DNA of 45,726 bases from the NCBI GenBank assembly GCA_035272605.1, contig DATEQM010000176.1:1-45726 (forward strand). Direction: 5' to 3'. This document shows positions 34,211 to 42,585 of this stretch, piece after piece. The position numbers and the translations under genes were made by a program. Positions within the stretch are counted from its first letter, which is position 1. Each line of letters begins with the position of its first letter. The DNA is from JOPF136 sp035272605 (lineage in GTDB: Bacteria > Acidobacteriota > Terriglobia > Acidiferrales > UBA7541). The notes beneath the pieces were generated by a model. The model did not search any database. It had not been told where the DNA came from and was given only the letters and a program-made list of their open reading frames with translations.

Positions 34211-35033
34211 CGGCGCGCCCGCGTGTCAGCACGGCGTCCTCGATGACTTGCCTTGCATGTCCCTTCTTCTTGTAATCGCACGGTACTGGTCGCCCCCGCC
34301 CTAGCAGCTCCCAGGACTTGTGAATCTTTTGGTCCGCCACGACCAGGATGGACCTTCCCGGGGGCATCGAACTGTTCAGCAGCGACATGCAGGGAACGTC
34401 GCTCGGACCATCACCTACGTAGATCATGTTACAAAAAGGAACTGGCCTGTCCTCTGGCTTTAGCTCAACGTTTACAGCATAGGGTGTCTGCCTACTCTGG
34501 GGACCTGTAATTCCTTTGTTGATGTAGAAAAGGAATTTGGTCTTTTCTGAGAAGGTGATGACGGCCTTGGGCCGCGACACGACCTGGTACGCGTCATAAT
34601 CAAACTCACAGGCCCAGACCTCCTTGAAATCATCCACTATTGAGACAGAGCGTATGATATCCCCTATTCCCCCCGAGATAATGTAATAGGCGAGCGATAC
34701 CTCCGCTTCCTTGATTAAGGCGTCAGCTTCAAATTTCTTCCTGAGGCCCCGCAAGAATGATTGGACGCCCGGATACGGCTTCAGTTTTCTTCCGAAGTCA
34801 AGGAAGTCTGATCGGCGTATCGGCTGAAGCCGACCATCTTTGGTCATGTCGCACATAAGTGTCAGATAAGCGAGTGGCGGATCCCATCCGTTTGCCACTC
34901 TTTCCGCCGCGAGTTCGTAGAAATCCTTCTGCGGATCTAATCCTCTAGATTTCACGAATGCCGCCGTGGAATCCTCGGTTAGCGTCTCATCGAAATCAAA
35001 GATGAGTGAAATCTCTCGCTGGGAGACAGCCAT
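34152..35033 (-). CDS. HAD-family phosphatase (phosphoserine phosphatase-like)
   Basis: A 293-residue haloacid-dehalogenase superfamily hydrolase. The nucleophile motif LIFDFDETLT is near the start, followed by a long cap region and the late motif NMIYVGDGPSDVPCMSLL with its metal-binding Asp residues. Motif II (AYYIISGG) and a motif III Lys (PKAVITFSEKTK) are present, so it should be active. The ATG at 35033 has AGGA 6 bases upstream and is preferred to 35078. It overlaps the end of the radical SAM gene by 38 bases. Lower GC than the neighbours suggests horizontal origin. Confidence 0.82.
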   Translation of the reverse strand: MAVSQREISLIFDFDETLTEDSTAAFVKSRGLDPQKDFYELAAERVANGWDPPLAYLTLMCDMTKDGRLQPIRRSDFLDFGRKLKPYPGVQSFLRGLRKKFEADALIKEAEVSLAYYIISGGIGDIIRSVSIVDDFKEVWACEFDYDAYQVVSRPKAVITFSEKTKFLFYINKGITGPQSRQTPYAVNVELKPEDRPVPFCNMIYVGDGPSDVPCMSLLNSSMPPGRSILVVADQKIHKSWELLGRGRPVPCDYKKKGHARQVIEDAVLTRGRAVADGILQERRANLGRKVGY

Positions 35034-36309
35034 CAATTCCTCGATGTAGCCGGAGGCTATCACCACTAGCGTCACCATTCAATAGTTGTAACGGTAAAGT
35101 TTCAACCTGTGGAAAGCCGAGAGAGAATTGTGCTAGTCGACAATGAAATTGCGTCGGCAGTTCCGGCCGCACGCCCATACCGTATTTCGCGCGCAGCGCG
35201 GCGAACCGCGCAGAGATCTCTTTCCGGTACGCTTCCGGGGCGTAGGCGTTGCGCGTGTACCACTCCCGATAGCGCCGCGCCAGCCGCGGGAATTCCTTTT
35301 CCAGGAACGGCAGGAACACCTCCAGCGACGACGGCATCAGGAACAGCACGCTGGCGCACAGCCACTGGGCCCCGGCATCGCGCGCGGCGCGCGCGAGCGC
35401 GTCCAGGTCGTTTTCCCTGTCCGTGATTCCCGGCAGCACCGGCATCACAAACACTCCCGCAGCGATGCCCGCTTCGCGCAACTTCGCGACGGCGGCCAGA
35501 CGCAAGTCGGGCCGGGGCGCGCGCGGCTCGAGCCGCCGCGCCAGGCGCTGGTGGAGGGTTGTGATGGAGAGATTCACGGAGATGGTGGATTTTTCCGCCA
35601 CGCGCCGCAGCAGCTCGATATCCCGGACCACCCGGTTCGACTTCGTGGTGATGGAAACGCTCAGTCCCTCCTGCCGCGCCATGGCTTCCAGCACGGCGCG
35701 CGTCGCGCCGAATTCCTCCTCGGCCGGCTGGTAAGGGTCGGTGGCCGTGCCGATGGCGATGTGCTGTCCGCGGAGGCCGGGCGCGGAAAGCTCACGCGCC
35801 GCTAGCGCCCCAATGTTGGCCTTCACGTAGATTTTTCGCTCGAAATCCGCCGCGCCGAGTTCCATGTATTCGTGCGTGTAACGCGCGTAGCAGTACCGGC
35901 AGCCGAATTCGCACCCGCGATACGGATTCACCGTCCACGGGAAGGGCACACGCTCCGAGGTGCAGCGGTTGAGCAGCGATTTGACCGGAAGCAGGTAGTA
36001 TTCCGTTTGCCGCTTTTCATCGACCAGGGGAGAGGAGGCAGCGAGGCGGGCAATCCCGCCGATCGGGTTTGTGGCGTCCCCGCTCGAGCACGAAGCCCGA
36101 GGGGGCGTGGGGACGCCTTCCGATGGGGGCCGGCCGTCCCTGGGGTCAGGGAAAAGTGAGGAGGCTACCAGCTTCGTCCGGCGGCGCCGCCCTCCGCCAG
36201 TGGCGGAGGGACGCGCGGAAAAGCCGGGGCGAAGAGTAGGTGAAGTGGCCAAAGCCCGCCTCGCGATGGGCGGATGATATTCGCTTTTATTTCGCCATGT
36301 CAAGCACAT
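34996..36309 (-). CDS. Radical SAM protein (SplB/PA0069-like)
   Basis: A 437-residue radical SAM protein. The iron-sulfur motif C-x3-C-x2-C is RGCEFGCRYCYARY, with Cys133, Cys137 and Cys140, and IGTATDPYQPAEEEFGATR follows. The family includes spore photoproduct lyase-like and Rv2578c-like proteins of unknown substrate. The first 100 residues are low-complexity and Arg/Pro/Ser-rich, and a promoter-like signal lies in this part (36274-36303), so the true start may be the TTG at 36252 or later. The C-terminus runs past the usual QLSLF-like end into lower-GC sequence that overlaps the HAD gene, as if the original stop was lost. Confidence 0.8.
   Translation of the reverse strand: MCLTWRNKSEYHPPIARRALATSPTLRPGFSARPSATGGGRRRRTKLVASSLFPDPRDGRPPSEGVPTPPRASCSSGDATNPIGGIARLAASSPLVDEKRQTEYYLLPVKSLLNRCTSERVPFPWTVNPYRGCEFGCRYCYARYTHEYMELGAADFERKIYVKANIGALAARELSAPGLRGQHIAIGTATDPYQPAEEEFGATRAVLEAMARQEGLSVSITTKSNRVVRDIELLRRVAEKSTISVNLSITTLHQRLARRLEPRAPRPDLRLAAVAKLREAGIAAGVFVMPVLPGITDRENDLDALARAARDAGAQWLCASVLFLMPSSLEVFLPFLEKEFPRLARRYREWYTRNAYAPEAYRKEISARFAALRAKYGMGVRPELPTQFHCRLAQFSLGFPQVETLPLQLLNGDASGDSLRLHRGIDGCLPARDFTHL
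36274..36303 (-). promoter_or_regulatory. Putative promoter of the radical SAM gene
   Basis: Minus-strand TTGACA (36303-36298) is 18 bases from TATCAT (36279-36274), or 17 from ATATCA. It lies within the annotated 5' part of the open frame, about 15-25 bases before a TTG codon at 36252 that has GAGG upstream. If active, translation starts downstream of the first ATG. Confidence 0.42.
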
Positions 36310-36422
36310 TCTTTCGCTTTTTGTTTCCCATCAGGCTTGGCCCCTTCGGGGAATTCTGCTCCGTGATCTCTTCCCGTGCGGCAGTAGCGTATACTGGGAG
36401 CCGTTCCCGGCTGGCCGAACTC

Positions 36423-37034
36423 ATGCCCAAAGAGATCAGCATTCTCGTCCTGGAAGACGATCCCGGATCGCAGAACGCCATCCAGGTGATGATGGACGGC
36501 GAAAACTGGAAGGTGAAGATCCTGGGGGATGCGGACGCCGCCCTGCAGGAACTGGCCCAGGGTTCCTGGGCGCTGGTGGTGGCCAGCCTGGGCCTGATCG
36601 AGCTTTCCAGCCCGCTTTTCCAGGTCCTCAAGGAACTGGCGCAATCCGCTCCGGTGGAGGAGGGCAAGTCCCGGGTGCGGGTGCTGTTCGTCGTGCCGGC
36701 CTCGCAGGTCACGGAGACCATCCCGTTACTGGAAACCGCGCGATTGCCTTACGCGATGAAGCCGTACCAGTTCAACGATTTCATGGAGAAAGTGAACGAC
36801 TTGCTGCTCCAGGCGCAATTCCTCTCCAAGACGGCGCGCGAGCGCGGCTTCGCCTTCGAGAAGCGGGAACGTGCGCCGGCCGGGAAACACGGCAAGAAGA
36901 CCCAGGCCGCCAACTCCATGTTTGCCTCGCGCGACGAGTACTATTACAGCGAGGAAGAACTCGCGGAATACGAACGCGAGCAGAAGGACGCGGAAAAAAA
37001 GAAGAAGAAGAACCTCGGCGAAAGGCCGCTCTGA
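36423..37034 (+). CDS. Degenerate response-regulator receiver protein
   Basis: A 203-residue protein with a CheY-like receiver fold. The acid pocket EDD (residues 11-13) is present, as is the late Lys in AMKPYQFNDF (Lys113). The phosphoacceptor Asp after the third strand is missing: LVVASLGLIE has Ser55 in that place. It probably cannot be phosphorylated normally. The C-terminal third (about 135-203) is charged, with a DEYYYSEEELAEYEREQKDA stretch and a run of Lys. No HTH is seen, so it is a stand-alone pseudo-receiver. I chose the ATG at 36423; there is no strong ribosome site. A TATACT is at 36390-36395. Confidence 0.75.
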   Translation: MPKEISILVLEDDPGSQNAIQVMMDGENWKVKILGDADAALQELAQGSWALVVASLGLIELSSPLFQVLKELAQSAPVEEGKSRVRVLFVVPASQVTETIPLLETARLPYAMKPYQFNDFMEKVNDLLLQAQFLSKTARERGFAFEKRERAPAGKHGKKTQAANSMFASRDEYYYSEEELAEYEREQKDAEKKKKKNLGERPL

Positions 37035-37059
37035 CCCGTTTCGCCCCAGCGGCCGTCCT

Positions 37060-37530
37060 TCAGTAAGTTTTCCCTGCACTCACTCTGCGGAATTCCTCGA
37101 ACAGCGCACGGCACTCTTCTGCCAGCAGCCCGCCCTCGACCACCAGGGGGCTGCCGCCCATGCGCGCCAATTCCTGCGCGGCGATGCGCAGTTCGGAAAA
37201 TCCCGCGGCGGCGGCATCGGCGATGGCTGCGCCGTACACCACGCGGTCGATCTTCGCCCAGTGGATGGCGGAGAGGCACATGGGGCACGGCTCGCAGGTG
37301 GAGTAGAGCGTGCACTCGGCGAGATCGATGGAGCCGAGAGCGCGCGCCGCGGCGCGAATGTTGTTCACCTCGGCGTGGGCGGTGGGATCCGTGTCGCCCC
37401 ACACGGTGTTGTGCGCCGCGGCCACCACGTCTCCGCGACGAACAATCACCGAGCCGAACGGCGATTGCCCCGCAGCGATTCCCTGGCGCGCCGCGCGGAT
37501 GGCCAGGCGCAGAAAATCGGCGTCGGTCAC
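37060..37530 (-). CDS. Nucleoside deaminase (guanine/cytosine deaminase family)
   Basis: A 156-residue cytidine-deaminase-fold zinc enzyme. Its motif HAEVNNIRAAA has His52 and Glu54, and the Cys pair is in TCEPCPMCLSAIHWA (Cys82, Cys85). This is closest to the GuaD/tRNA-adenosine deaminase type. The preferred start is GTG 37530, which overlaps the folK stop by four bases (GTGA); the frame is open further upstream. It is the last gene of the unit that starts at 38596. Confidence 0.87.
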   Translation of the reverse strand: MTDADFLRLAIRAARQGIAAGQSPFGSVIVRRGDVVAAAHNTVWGDTDPTAHAEVNNIRAAARALGSIDLAECTLYSTCEPCPMCLSAIHWAKIDRVVYGAAIADAAAAGFSELRIAAQELARMGGSPLVVEGGLLAEECRALFEEFRRVSAGKTY

Positions 37531-38090
37531 GCGGATTCTCCGCGCGCATCGCATCCCGTGGAGGCCGCGCCGCCCTTGCCTTCGGCACTCTCCGTCCCGG
37601 CGGACGGATGCCAGCGACGCACCTCGCTGCGGTCGCGCGTTTCCGCCAGCAGCTCGGCGATGGTGCGCCGCAGCGTGGGATGCCGCAGCCCGGGGGCAAT
37701 CTCCCGAAGCGGCACGAGGACAAATCGTCGCTCGGCGATTCGCGGATGAGGGATCTCGAGGTCGGGCAGGCTCACCACAACTGCGGCATAAAACAGGATG
37801 TCGATATCCACGGTGCGCGGGGCGTTGCGCAGCCCGCGCCTGCGGCCCAGGTTCCGCTCCACCTGCTGGGTAGCGCGCAGCAGTTGCCGCGGCATAAGAT
37901 CGGTGGACGCCTCCACGACGCAGTTCAGGAACCAGTGCTGCGGGCCGGCTCCCACCGGCTCGGTGGCGTACAGCGAGGACCGACGCAACATCTGCACCCT
38001 GGACGCGGCCAGCCCGGCAATGGCCTGCGCGAGATTCGCCGCGCGGTCGCCGAGATTCGAACCGAGGCCGAGGTAGACCGTTTTCTTCAT
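37527..38090 (-). CDS. folK: 2-amino-4-hydroxy-6-hydroxymethyldihydropteridine pyrophosphokinase
   Basis: A 187-residue HPPK of folate biosynthesis, which transfers pyrophosphate to the pterin before dihydropteroate synthase. The motifs VYLGLGSNLGDRAANL, SSLYATEPVG and NAPRTVDIDILFY with DLEIPHPRIAERRFVLVPL are all present. A C-terminal tail of about 25 residues is Gly/Ser/Ala-rich. It overlaps the gene before it by 4 bases (38087-38090) and the deaminase after it. Confidence 0.95.
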   Translation of the reverse strand: MKKTVYLGLGSNLGDRAANLAQAIAGLAASRVQMLRRSSLYATEPVGAGPQHWFLNCVVEASTDLMPRQLLRATQQVERNLGRRRGLRNAPRTVDIDILFYAAVVVSLPDLEIPHPRIAERRFVLVPLREIAPGLRHPTLRRTIAELLAETRDRSEVRRWHPSAGTESAEGKGGAASTGCDARGESA

Positions 38091-38596
38091 GGCCGCTGAT
38101 CCGATGGTTTGAAGCGTTTGTACCTTGCTCCGTTGTTGTGCGCCAGATTGATGGTCCGCGCGGAAGCCGGCGAGAAAAGAATGATGATGAGATGCGAGGC
38201 CTCTTCCTCACTCACCGGCACGGAGCCGATCACGCGGAGCCCGTCGGTGAGCACAACCTCGAGGTCGCTCGACTTCCTCCCGAGCCATTTCTTCCCGCCC
38301 GGAAGAATCAGCTCATTCCGCTCTCCGTCGAGGACTATATATTCATCCTGTGCGATCAGGCCTACCCCTCCCTGCCTCCAGCCCGGAAAATTCATAACCC
38401 AGTCACCGGCCAAACGTGCGAACTGTTCGTCGCTGAGCCCATTCTTCTGCTTGAAGTCCTGAGCAGCGGCAGCCAGCTTTTCGAACAGCTGCTCATCGTG
38501 CTTCTGGTCCTGATTTGCAGTGCCCACGCTTGCGGATAGGCCGAAGACGAGGGCGAGCAATGTTCCGTTCAGGACCGATTTGATTGTTGGGATCAT
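38087..38596 (-). CDS. Hypothetical secreted protein
   Basis: A 169-residue protein with an N-terminal signal peptide (MIPTIKSVLNGTLLALVFGL, then SASVGTA). The start at 38596 has AAGGAG 6 bases upstream; an ATG at 38620 in frame has no such site. The mature part is Gln/Lys-rich and helical at first, then a beta-rich section (VGLIAQDEYIVLDGERNELI) without a recognised domain. It overlaps folK by 4 bases and so leads the three-gene unit. Confidence 0.7.
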   Translation of the reverse strand: MIPTIKSVLNGTLLALVFGLSASVGTANQDQKHDEQLFEKLAAAAQDFKQKNGLSDEQFARLAGDWVMNFPGWRQGGVGLIAQDEYIVLDGERNELILPGGKKWLGRKSSDLEVVLTDGLRVIGSVPVSEEEASHLIIILFSPASARTINLAHNNGARYKRFKPSDQRP

Positions 38597-38663
38597 GTTC
38601 GACTCCTTACGGGGACTCAAGGATGCGGTGGTCGTCGTTCGACGCCGCGCCGCGTGCCGCCGG

Positions 38664-39689
38664 TCAGAACAGTTGCGGCTGGCGGCGGCCGTCTTCCAGC
38701 CCGAAGTGTTTGTAGGCCAGGGCGGTAGCCACTCGCCCGCGTGGGGTACGGTCGAGCATGCCGAGCTGCATCAGGTAGGGCTCGCAGATTTCCTCGATGG
38801 CGTCTTCTTCTTCGCTCAGTGTGGCGGCGAGCGTCCCCAGGCCCACCGGGCCGCCGGAATATTTATCAATGAGCGCGCGGAGAAGGCTGCGGTCCACCTC
38901 ATCGAGGCCCTGCTCGTCCACGCCCAGCAGGCCCAGGGATTCCCGGGCGACTTCGAGCGAAATGTGACCTTGGGCGCGCACCTCGGCAAAATCGCGCACG
39001 CGGCGCAGCAGGCGGTTGCCCACGCGCGGAGTGCCGCGGCTGCGCCGGGCAATCTCCTGCGCGCCCGCTTCGTCGATCCCGATGCCCAGGATTTTCGCCG
39101 AGCGCAGCACGATCTGGAGCAGCTCCTCCGGCGTGTAGAAATCGAGCCGGTGAACGATCCCAAAGCGGGAACGCAGCGGCGCCGTGAGCAGCCCCGCGCG
39201 CGTGGTGGCGCCCACCAGCGTAAACCGGTTCAGCCGGTAGGGATGAATCCGCGCGCCCGGCCCCTGCCCGATCACCAGATCAATCTGAAAATCCTCCATT
39301 GCCGGATAGAGGATCTCCTCGATCTCGGGCAGCAGGCGGTGGATTTCGTCCAGGAAGAGCAGCTCGCCGGGCTCGAGCGCGGTGAGCACGGCGGTCAAAT
39401 CGCCTTTGCGCTCAAGCAGCGGCCCCGAGCTGGTTTTGATGGGCATGGACATTTCGTGCGCCAGGATCTGGGCGAGCGTGGTTTTGCCCAGGCCAGGCGG
39501 GCCGTAGAGCAGCACGTGGTCGAGCGCCTCGCCGCGGTTCTTCGCCGCTTCGATGGTGATGGAGAGAAGTTCCTTGACGCGCGCCTGGCCCACAAAATCC
39601 GCCAGGCGCTTTGGGCGCACGCTGACTTCCAGCCGCGCTTCTTCCGCCGTGGGCGCTCCGGAGACGATCCGTTGGGTTGGCTTGGCCAT
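38664..39689 (-). CDS. ruvB: Holliday junction branch migration ATPase RuvB
   Basis: A 341-residue AAA+ helicase motor that drives branch migration with RuvA. Walker A is LYGPPGLGKT (63-70), Walker B is LFLDEIHRLLPEIEE (114-117 as DEIH), and the arginine-finger region is GATTRAGLLTAPLRSRFG. The C-terminal wHTH ends with GRVATALAYKHFGL. It follows an ABM-domain gene that separates it from ruvA. No ruvC is in the window. Confidence 0.97.
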   Translation of the reverse strand: MAKPTQRIVSGAPTAEEARLEVSVRPKRLADFVGQARVKELLSITIEAAKNRGEALDHVLLYGPPGLGKTTLAQILAHEMSMPIKTSSGPLLERKGDLTAVLTALEPGELLFLDEIHRLLPEIEEILYPAMEDFQIDLVIGQGPGARIHPYRLNRFTLVGATTRAGLLTAPLRSRFGIVHRLDFYTPEELLQIVLRSAKILGIGIDEAGAQEIARRSRGTPRVGNRLLRRVRDFAEVRAQGHISLEVARESLGLLGVDEQGLDEVDRSLLRALIDKYSGGPVGLGTLAATLSEEEDAIEEICEPYLMQLGMLDRTPRGRVATALAYKHFGLEDGRRQPQLF

Positions 39690-39710
39690 GCGCGGCTTTC
39701 GGCACCGATT

Positions 39711-40004
39711 CTACTTCATCTCAAAGATTCCCAGGCAGCGCTCGGAACTGGTGAGGGGTTCGAGGCACGTGTCGAGATCGGAATATTCCGGGCGGTTCGC
39801 CATTCGAAATTCTTCGTAGGCTTCCTGCGAGTCCCAACGGTCCAGGGTGAGATAGCGGTTCGCTTCGCCGGCGAGCAGCGTGGTGCCGTGGTAGGCAGGA
39901 CTGCGGCGGAAGAACTCCGCCCAGGCGCCCGAGGCGGAATATTCCCGCTCGAACTCCTCACGGCTCTCCTCGCGCACCACGAATTCCCAGATGATCTCGA
40001 TCAT
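39711..40004 (-). CDS. Antibiotic biosynthesis monooxygenase (ABM)-domain protein
   Basis: A 97-residue protein with the dimeric ferredoxin-like ABM fold: MIEIIWEFVVREESREEFER, then SPAYHGTTLLAGEANRYLTL and WDSQEAYEEFRMANRPEYSD. Such proteins act on quinones or haem, or are of unknown role. It lies between ruvA and ruvB on the same strand, with 21 and 29 base gaps, so it is likely part of the ruv transcript. Confidence 0.84.
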   Translation of the reverse strand: MIEIIWEFVVREESREEFEREYSASGAWAEFFRRSPAYHGTTLLAGEANRYLTLDRWDSQEAYEEFRMANRPEYSDLDTCLEPLTSSERCLGIFEMK

Positions 40005-40033
40005 AGTTGGATGTGCACGCCGCCCGGATGCCT

Positions 40034-40660
40034 CTATTTCTCCGCCGCGCGCCGCGCGTTGGCGGACGGCGCGGGGCTCAATTGCTGGAGCGCGGCGCGC
40101 AACGCGGCGTCGAAGCTGGCCGGGGCGCTGTCGCGCCGCAGCGCTTCCACCGCGCGCTCCGTTTCGCGGCGGTCGTAACCCAGGTTCAGGAGCGCCGAGG
40201 AGAGATCCTCCTCGAGCTGGGATCGCGCCATGCGCGGCTCCGCGGCCGCGGTTTCCGCCGCCGCGAATTTGTCGCGCAGCTCCACGATGATGCGCTCTGC
40301 CGTCTTTCGTCCCACGCCGGGAATGCGCGTCAGCCCGGCCACGTCTCCACGCCGCACCGCCGGAACAATTTCCTCCACGCTCAATCCCGAAAGGATTTTC
40401 AGAGAGAGCGAGGGGCCCACGCCGCTCACGGAGAGCAGCAGCTCGAAAAGATGTTTTTCCCGCGCGGTCAGGAAGCCGTAGAGGGCGAGCTGGTCCTCGC
40501 GCACGTGGGTGTAAATCAGCAGCGTCACCTCTTCGCGCAACGCGCCCAGCGCCGCAAAGGTGGAAAGCGGGATGTGCACGTCGTAGCCCACTCCGCCCGC
40601 CTCCAGGATTACCTGGCCGGTGCGTTTTTCGACGAGAGCGCCGCGCAGGAGGCCAATCAT
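40034..40660 (-). CDS. ruvA: Holliday junction DNA helicase subunit RuvA
   Basis: A 208-residue RuvA that binds Holliday junctions and recruits RuvB. The N-terminal OB domain starts MIGLLRGALVEKRTGQVILE. Two helix-hairpin-helix motifs are visible (LLSVSGVGPSLSLKIL and LTRIPGVGRKTAERIIVEL). The flexible acidic linker is followed by domain III (SALLNLGYDRRETERAVEAL), which regulates RuvB. Length is as expected. Confidence 0.96.
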   Translation of the reverse strand: MIGLLRGALVEKRTGQVILEAGGVGYDVHIPLSTFAALGALREEVTLLIYTHVREDQLALYGFLTAREKHLFELLLSVSGVGPSLSLKILSGLSVEEIVPAVRRGDVAGLTRIPGVGRKTAERIIVELRDKFAAAETAAAEPRMARSQLEEDLSSALLNLGYDRRETERAVEALRRDSAPASFDAALRAALQQLSPAPSANARRAAEK

Positions 40661-40726
40661 TGGGCAGTGATTATTGGGGAGGCGTGGAAGGGTGTCAACG
40701 CCCGCGCCGGGGAGGCGTGCGGCAGA

Positions 40727-41905
40727 TTATTCCGCGGTCACCGGCTCGTAGCGTCCCGTCAGGTAACTCCGCGCCACGTGCGACACGAAACGGTAGACCA
40801 TTTCCTCCCGCTCCGAAAGCGGGCCCTGGCGATACCCGGCCGAACTCGCTCCGCGCTGTACCGATTGGCAGGCGCGCCAGTCCTGACGGTTCGTCACGTC
40901 CCAAAACTCCACGGCATAGTTTGGCGAGAAACCCGCGCGCGCGATGGTCTCCGGAGGGAACAGCCAGTGGCACTCCACGCGTGTGCGGTCCGGCGCCAGT
41001 GGCTCGAGCCGGTGCGTCAGCACGTAATCGGGATGCGGGCTGATCAGCAGGTTCGGAAAAAGTCCGTAGTAATACACCAGCCGGCGCTGGGACGCGCCGA
41101 GCCCGGGGAGAAATTCCCCGTGGCTCACTCCGTCGAGCGACATGGTCTGCGCGCCCTGCGCCAGCTCCATGGAGCCGCCGATCCACGCGCCGTCGTGCGG
41201 GGGATTCCGCCCGCTTTCCGGCGGGCTGACCCGGCAGAGTTGCGGATGGATCTGCGCGCAGTGGTAGCACTCGTGGTAATTCTCGATCAGGATTTTCCAG
41301 TTTGCCGCCACCTCGTAGCTGGAACGCGCCCCGATGCGCAGCTCGCCGGGCGCGTGGGATGCCACCAGGCGGGTCAGCTCGCCCGTCCAGGCGTCCAGCG
41401 GCGGTGCTTGGGCGTCCGCATTCACGAACACCCAGCCGTGCCAGGTCTCCACGCGCACGGGCACCAGGCCCGTCCCGGCGGCATCGAAGCAGGCCACGTC
41501 GCCGAAGCGTGCGGCTGTCTTCAACCGTCCATCGAGTTCGTAGACCCAGCCGTGATAGGGGCAGCGAATCGCGCGCGCGTTGGCGCAGGCGCCCGGCTCC
41601 AGCAGTTCGTGTGCGCGATGCCGGCACACGTTGAAGAAAGCGTGCAGCCGGCCGCCCGCGTCGCGCGAGAGCAGAATTCCCTCCCGCCCAATCCGCAGCG
41701 CGCGGTAGTCGCCCGCGCGGCCGGTCTCCTCCTCGCGGCCCAGGCACACCCAGCCACACTCGAAGAAGTGTTCCATCTCCCAGGCGAACACCTCGGCCGA
41801 GCGGTACGCCTCGCCCGGCAGCGTGAAGCTCGCGCCGAACACGGCGGTGGAGCGCGCCAGCGCGTCCGGTGAGATCGGCGCAGGATTCGAGGCCAGTGTA
41901 GGCAT
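40727..41905 (-). CDS. Rieske-type oxygenase alpha subunit (ring-hydroxylating/carnitine-monooxygenase-like)
   Basis: A 392-residue Rieske non-haem iron oxygenase. The Rieske cluster ligands are Cys94 and His96 (FNVCRHRAHE) and Cys115 and His118 (IRCPYHGWVYE). The catalytic iron site is NYHECYHC, with His211 and His215 and the Asp in EFWDVTNRQDW. The pattern fits the choline/carnitine monooxygenase branch as well as aromatic oxygenases; the substrate is not determinable. No reductase gene is adjacent. Confidence 0.9.
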   Translation of the reverse strand: MPTLASNPAPISPDALARSTAVFGASFTLPGEAYRSAEVFAWEMEHFFECGWVCLGREEETGRAGDYRALRIGREGILLSRDAGGRLHAFFNVCRHRAHELLEPGACANARAIRCPYHGWVYELDGRLKTAARFGDVACFDAAGTGLVPVRVETWHGWVFVNADAQAPPLDAWTGELTRLVASHAPGELRIGARSSYEVAANWKILIENYHECYHCAQIHPQLCRVSPPESGRNPPHDGAWIGGSMELAQGAQTMSLDGVSHGEFLPGLGASQRRLVYYYGLFPNLLISPHPDYVLTHRLEPLAPDRTRVECHWLFPPETIARAGFSPNYAVEFWDVTNRQDWRACQSVQRGASSAGYRQGPLSEREEMVYRFVSHVARSYLTGRYEPVTAE

Positions 41906-42092
41906 AACGGTTCAATTTTATCGTGAGGCGAGCGCCGTCACAATCTGCCCGCCTGTGCGGCCTGTGCGGGAATGATCCCTTAGTTTATGGAAGCCCTTCA
42001 AAAGTACTTCCGCTATCATGCTGAGTTGTTTAGGGTGGCAAAGGGCCGACGTGCGGCTTTTGTTTCGCTGAAGTAGGCTCTTGAGGTTGCAG

Positions 42093-42329
42093 ATGTCCGA
42101 TGAGAAGGAAATCTCGCGGGTCCGATCCTCGGAGCTAGCCCGGGGAAAGCAGAGTTCAGCCGCGCTGGCGCGAAAGAGGAAGAGGCTGGAGACGTTGCTG
42201 ATTGGAGCGCTTACGAGGGGAGACCGGGAAATGTACGCTGAGCTCCTCAACGAGCTCGGACAGCCATCCGGGACGGTCGAGCACGAGAACTCAATGCGGA
42301 TTTTCGACGAGTACCACGCGACGCGGTAG
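42093..42329 (+). CDS. Hypothetical small basic protein
   Basis: A 78-residue protein of unknown function with an Arg/Lys-rich first half (SSALARKRKRLETLLIGALT) and the tail GDREMYAELLNELGQPSGTV. GAGG lies 6 bases before the ATG at 42093. It is helical and charged, with no recognised motif. Its 3' end overlaps a small minus-strand gene by about 80 bases. Confidence 0.5.
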   Translation: MSDEKEISRVRSSELARGKQSSAALARKRKRLETLLIGALTRGDREMYAELLNELGQPSGTVEHENSMRIFDEYHATR

Positions 42330-42456
42330 CAAGAAGGCGCTCCGCAGCCGCGATACGCCGTTCCTGCTCATCCTCAGGCATTTTTTCCAAGACACCAAGC
42401 GCGATCCCGGCCAGACGCCTGGCTGCCTCTCGCGCTGTCAGTTTCTTGGTGGACAC
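42247..42456 (-). CDS. Hypothetical small protein
   Basis: A 69-residue protein starting at GTG 42456, with AAGG about 9 bases upstream. It reads KKLTAREAARRLAGIALGVL, then EKMPEDEQERRIAAAERLLA, a strongly helical acidic-basic pattern, and ends in an Arg/Ser-rich tail. I know small proteins of this flavour from soil bacteria, but have no function to give. It is convergent with and overlaps the gene at 42093. Both could be real, and codon choice does not settle it. Confidence 0.5.
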   Translation of the reverse strand: MSTKKLTAREAARRLAGIALGVLEKMPEDEQERRIAAAERLLATASRGTRRKSALSSRARPSRMAVRAR

Positions 42457-42585
42457 GGCCCGAATCCTTTACACCCGAGTACAAAACCTGCGCGTACGAA
42501 ATAGACGCACACATAAAGTATACAACCGCGTGGAGGCGCGTCAAGACGCCGTTTCGTAGGCTCTGCGGGCGCCGGATGCGAGAGC

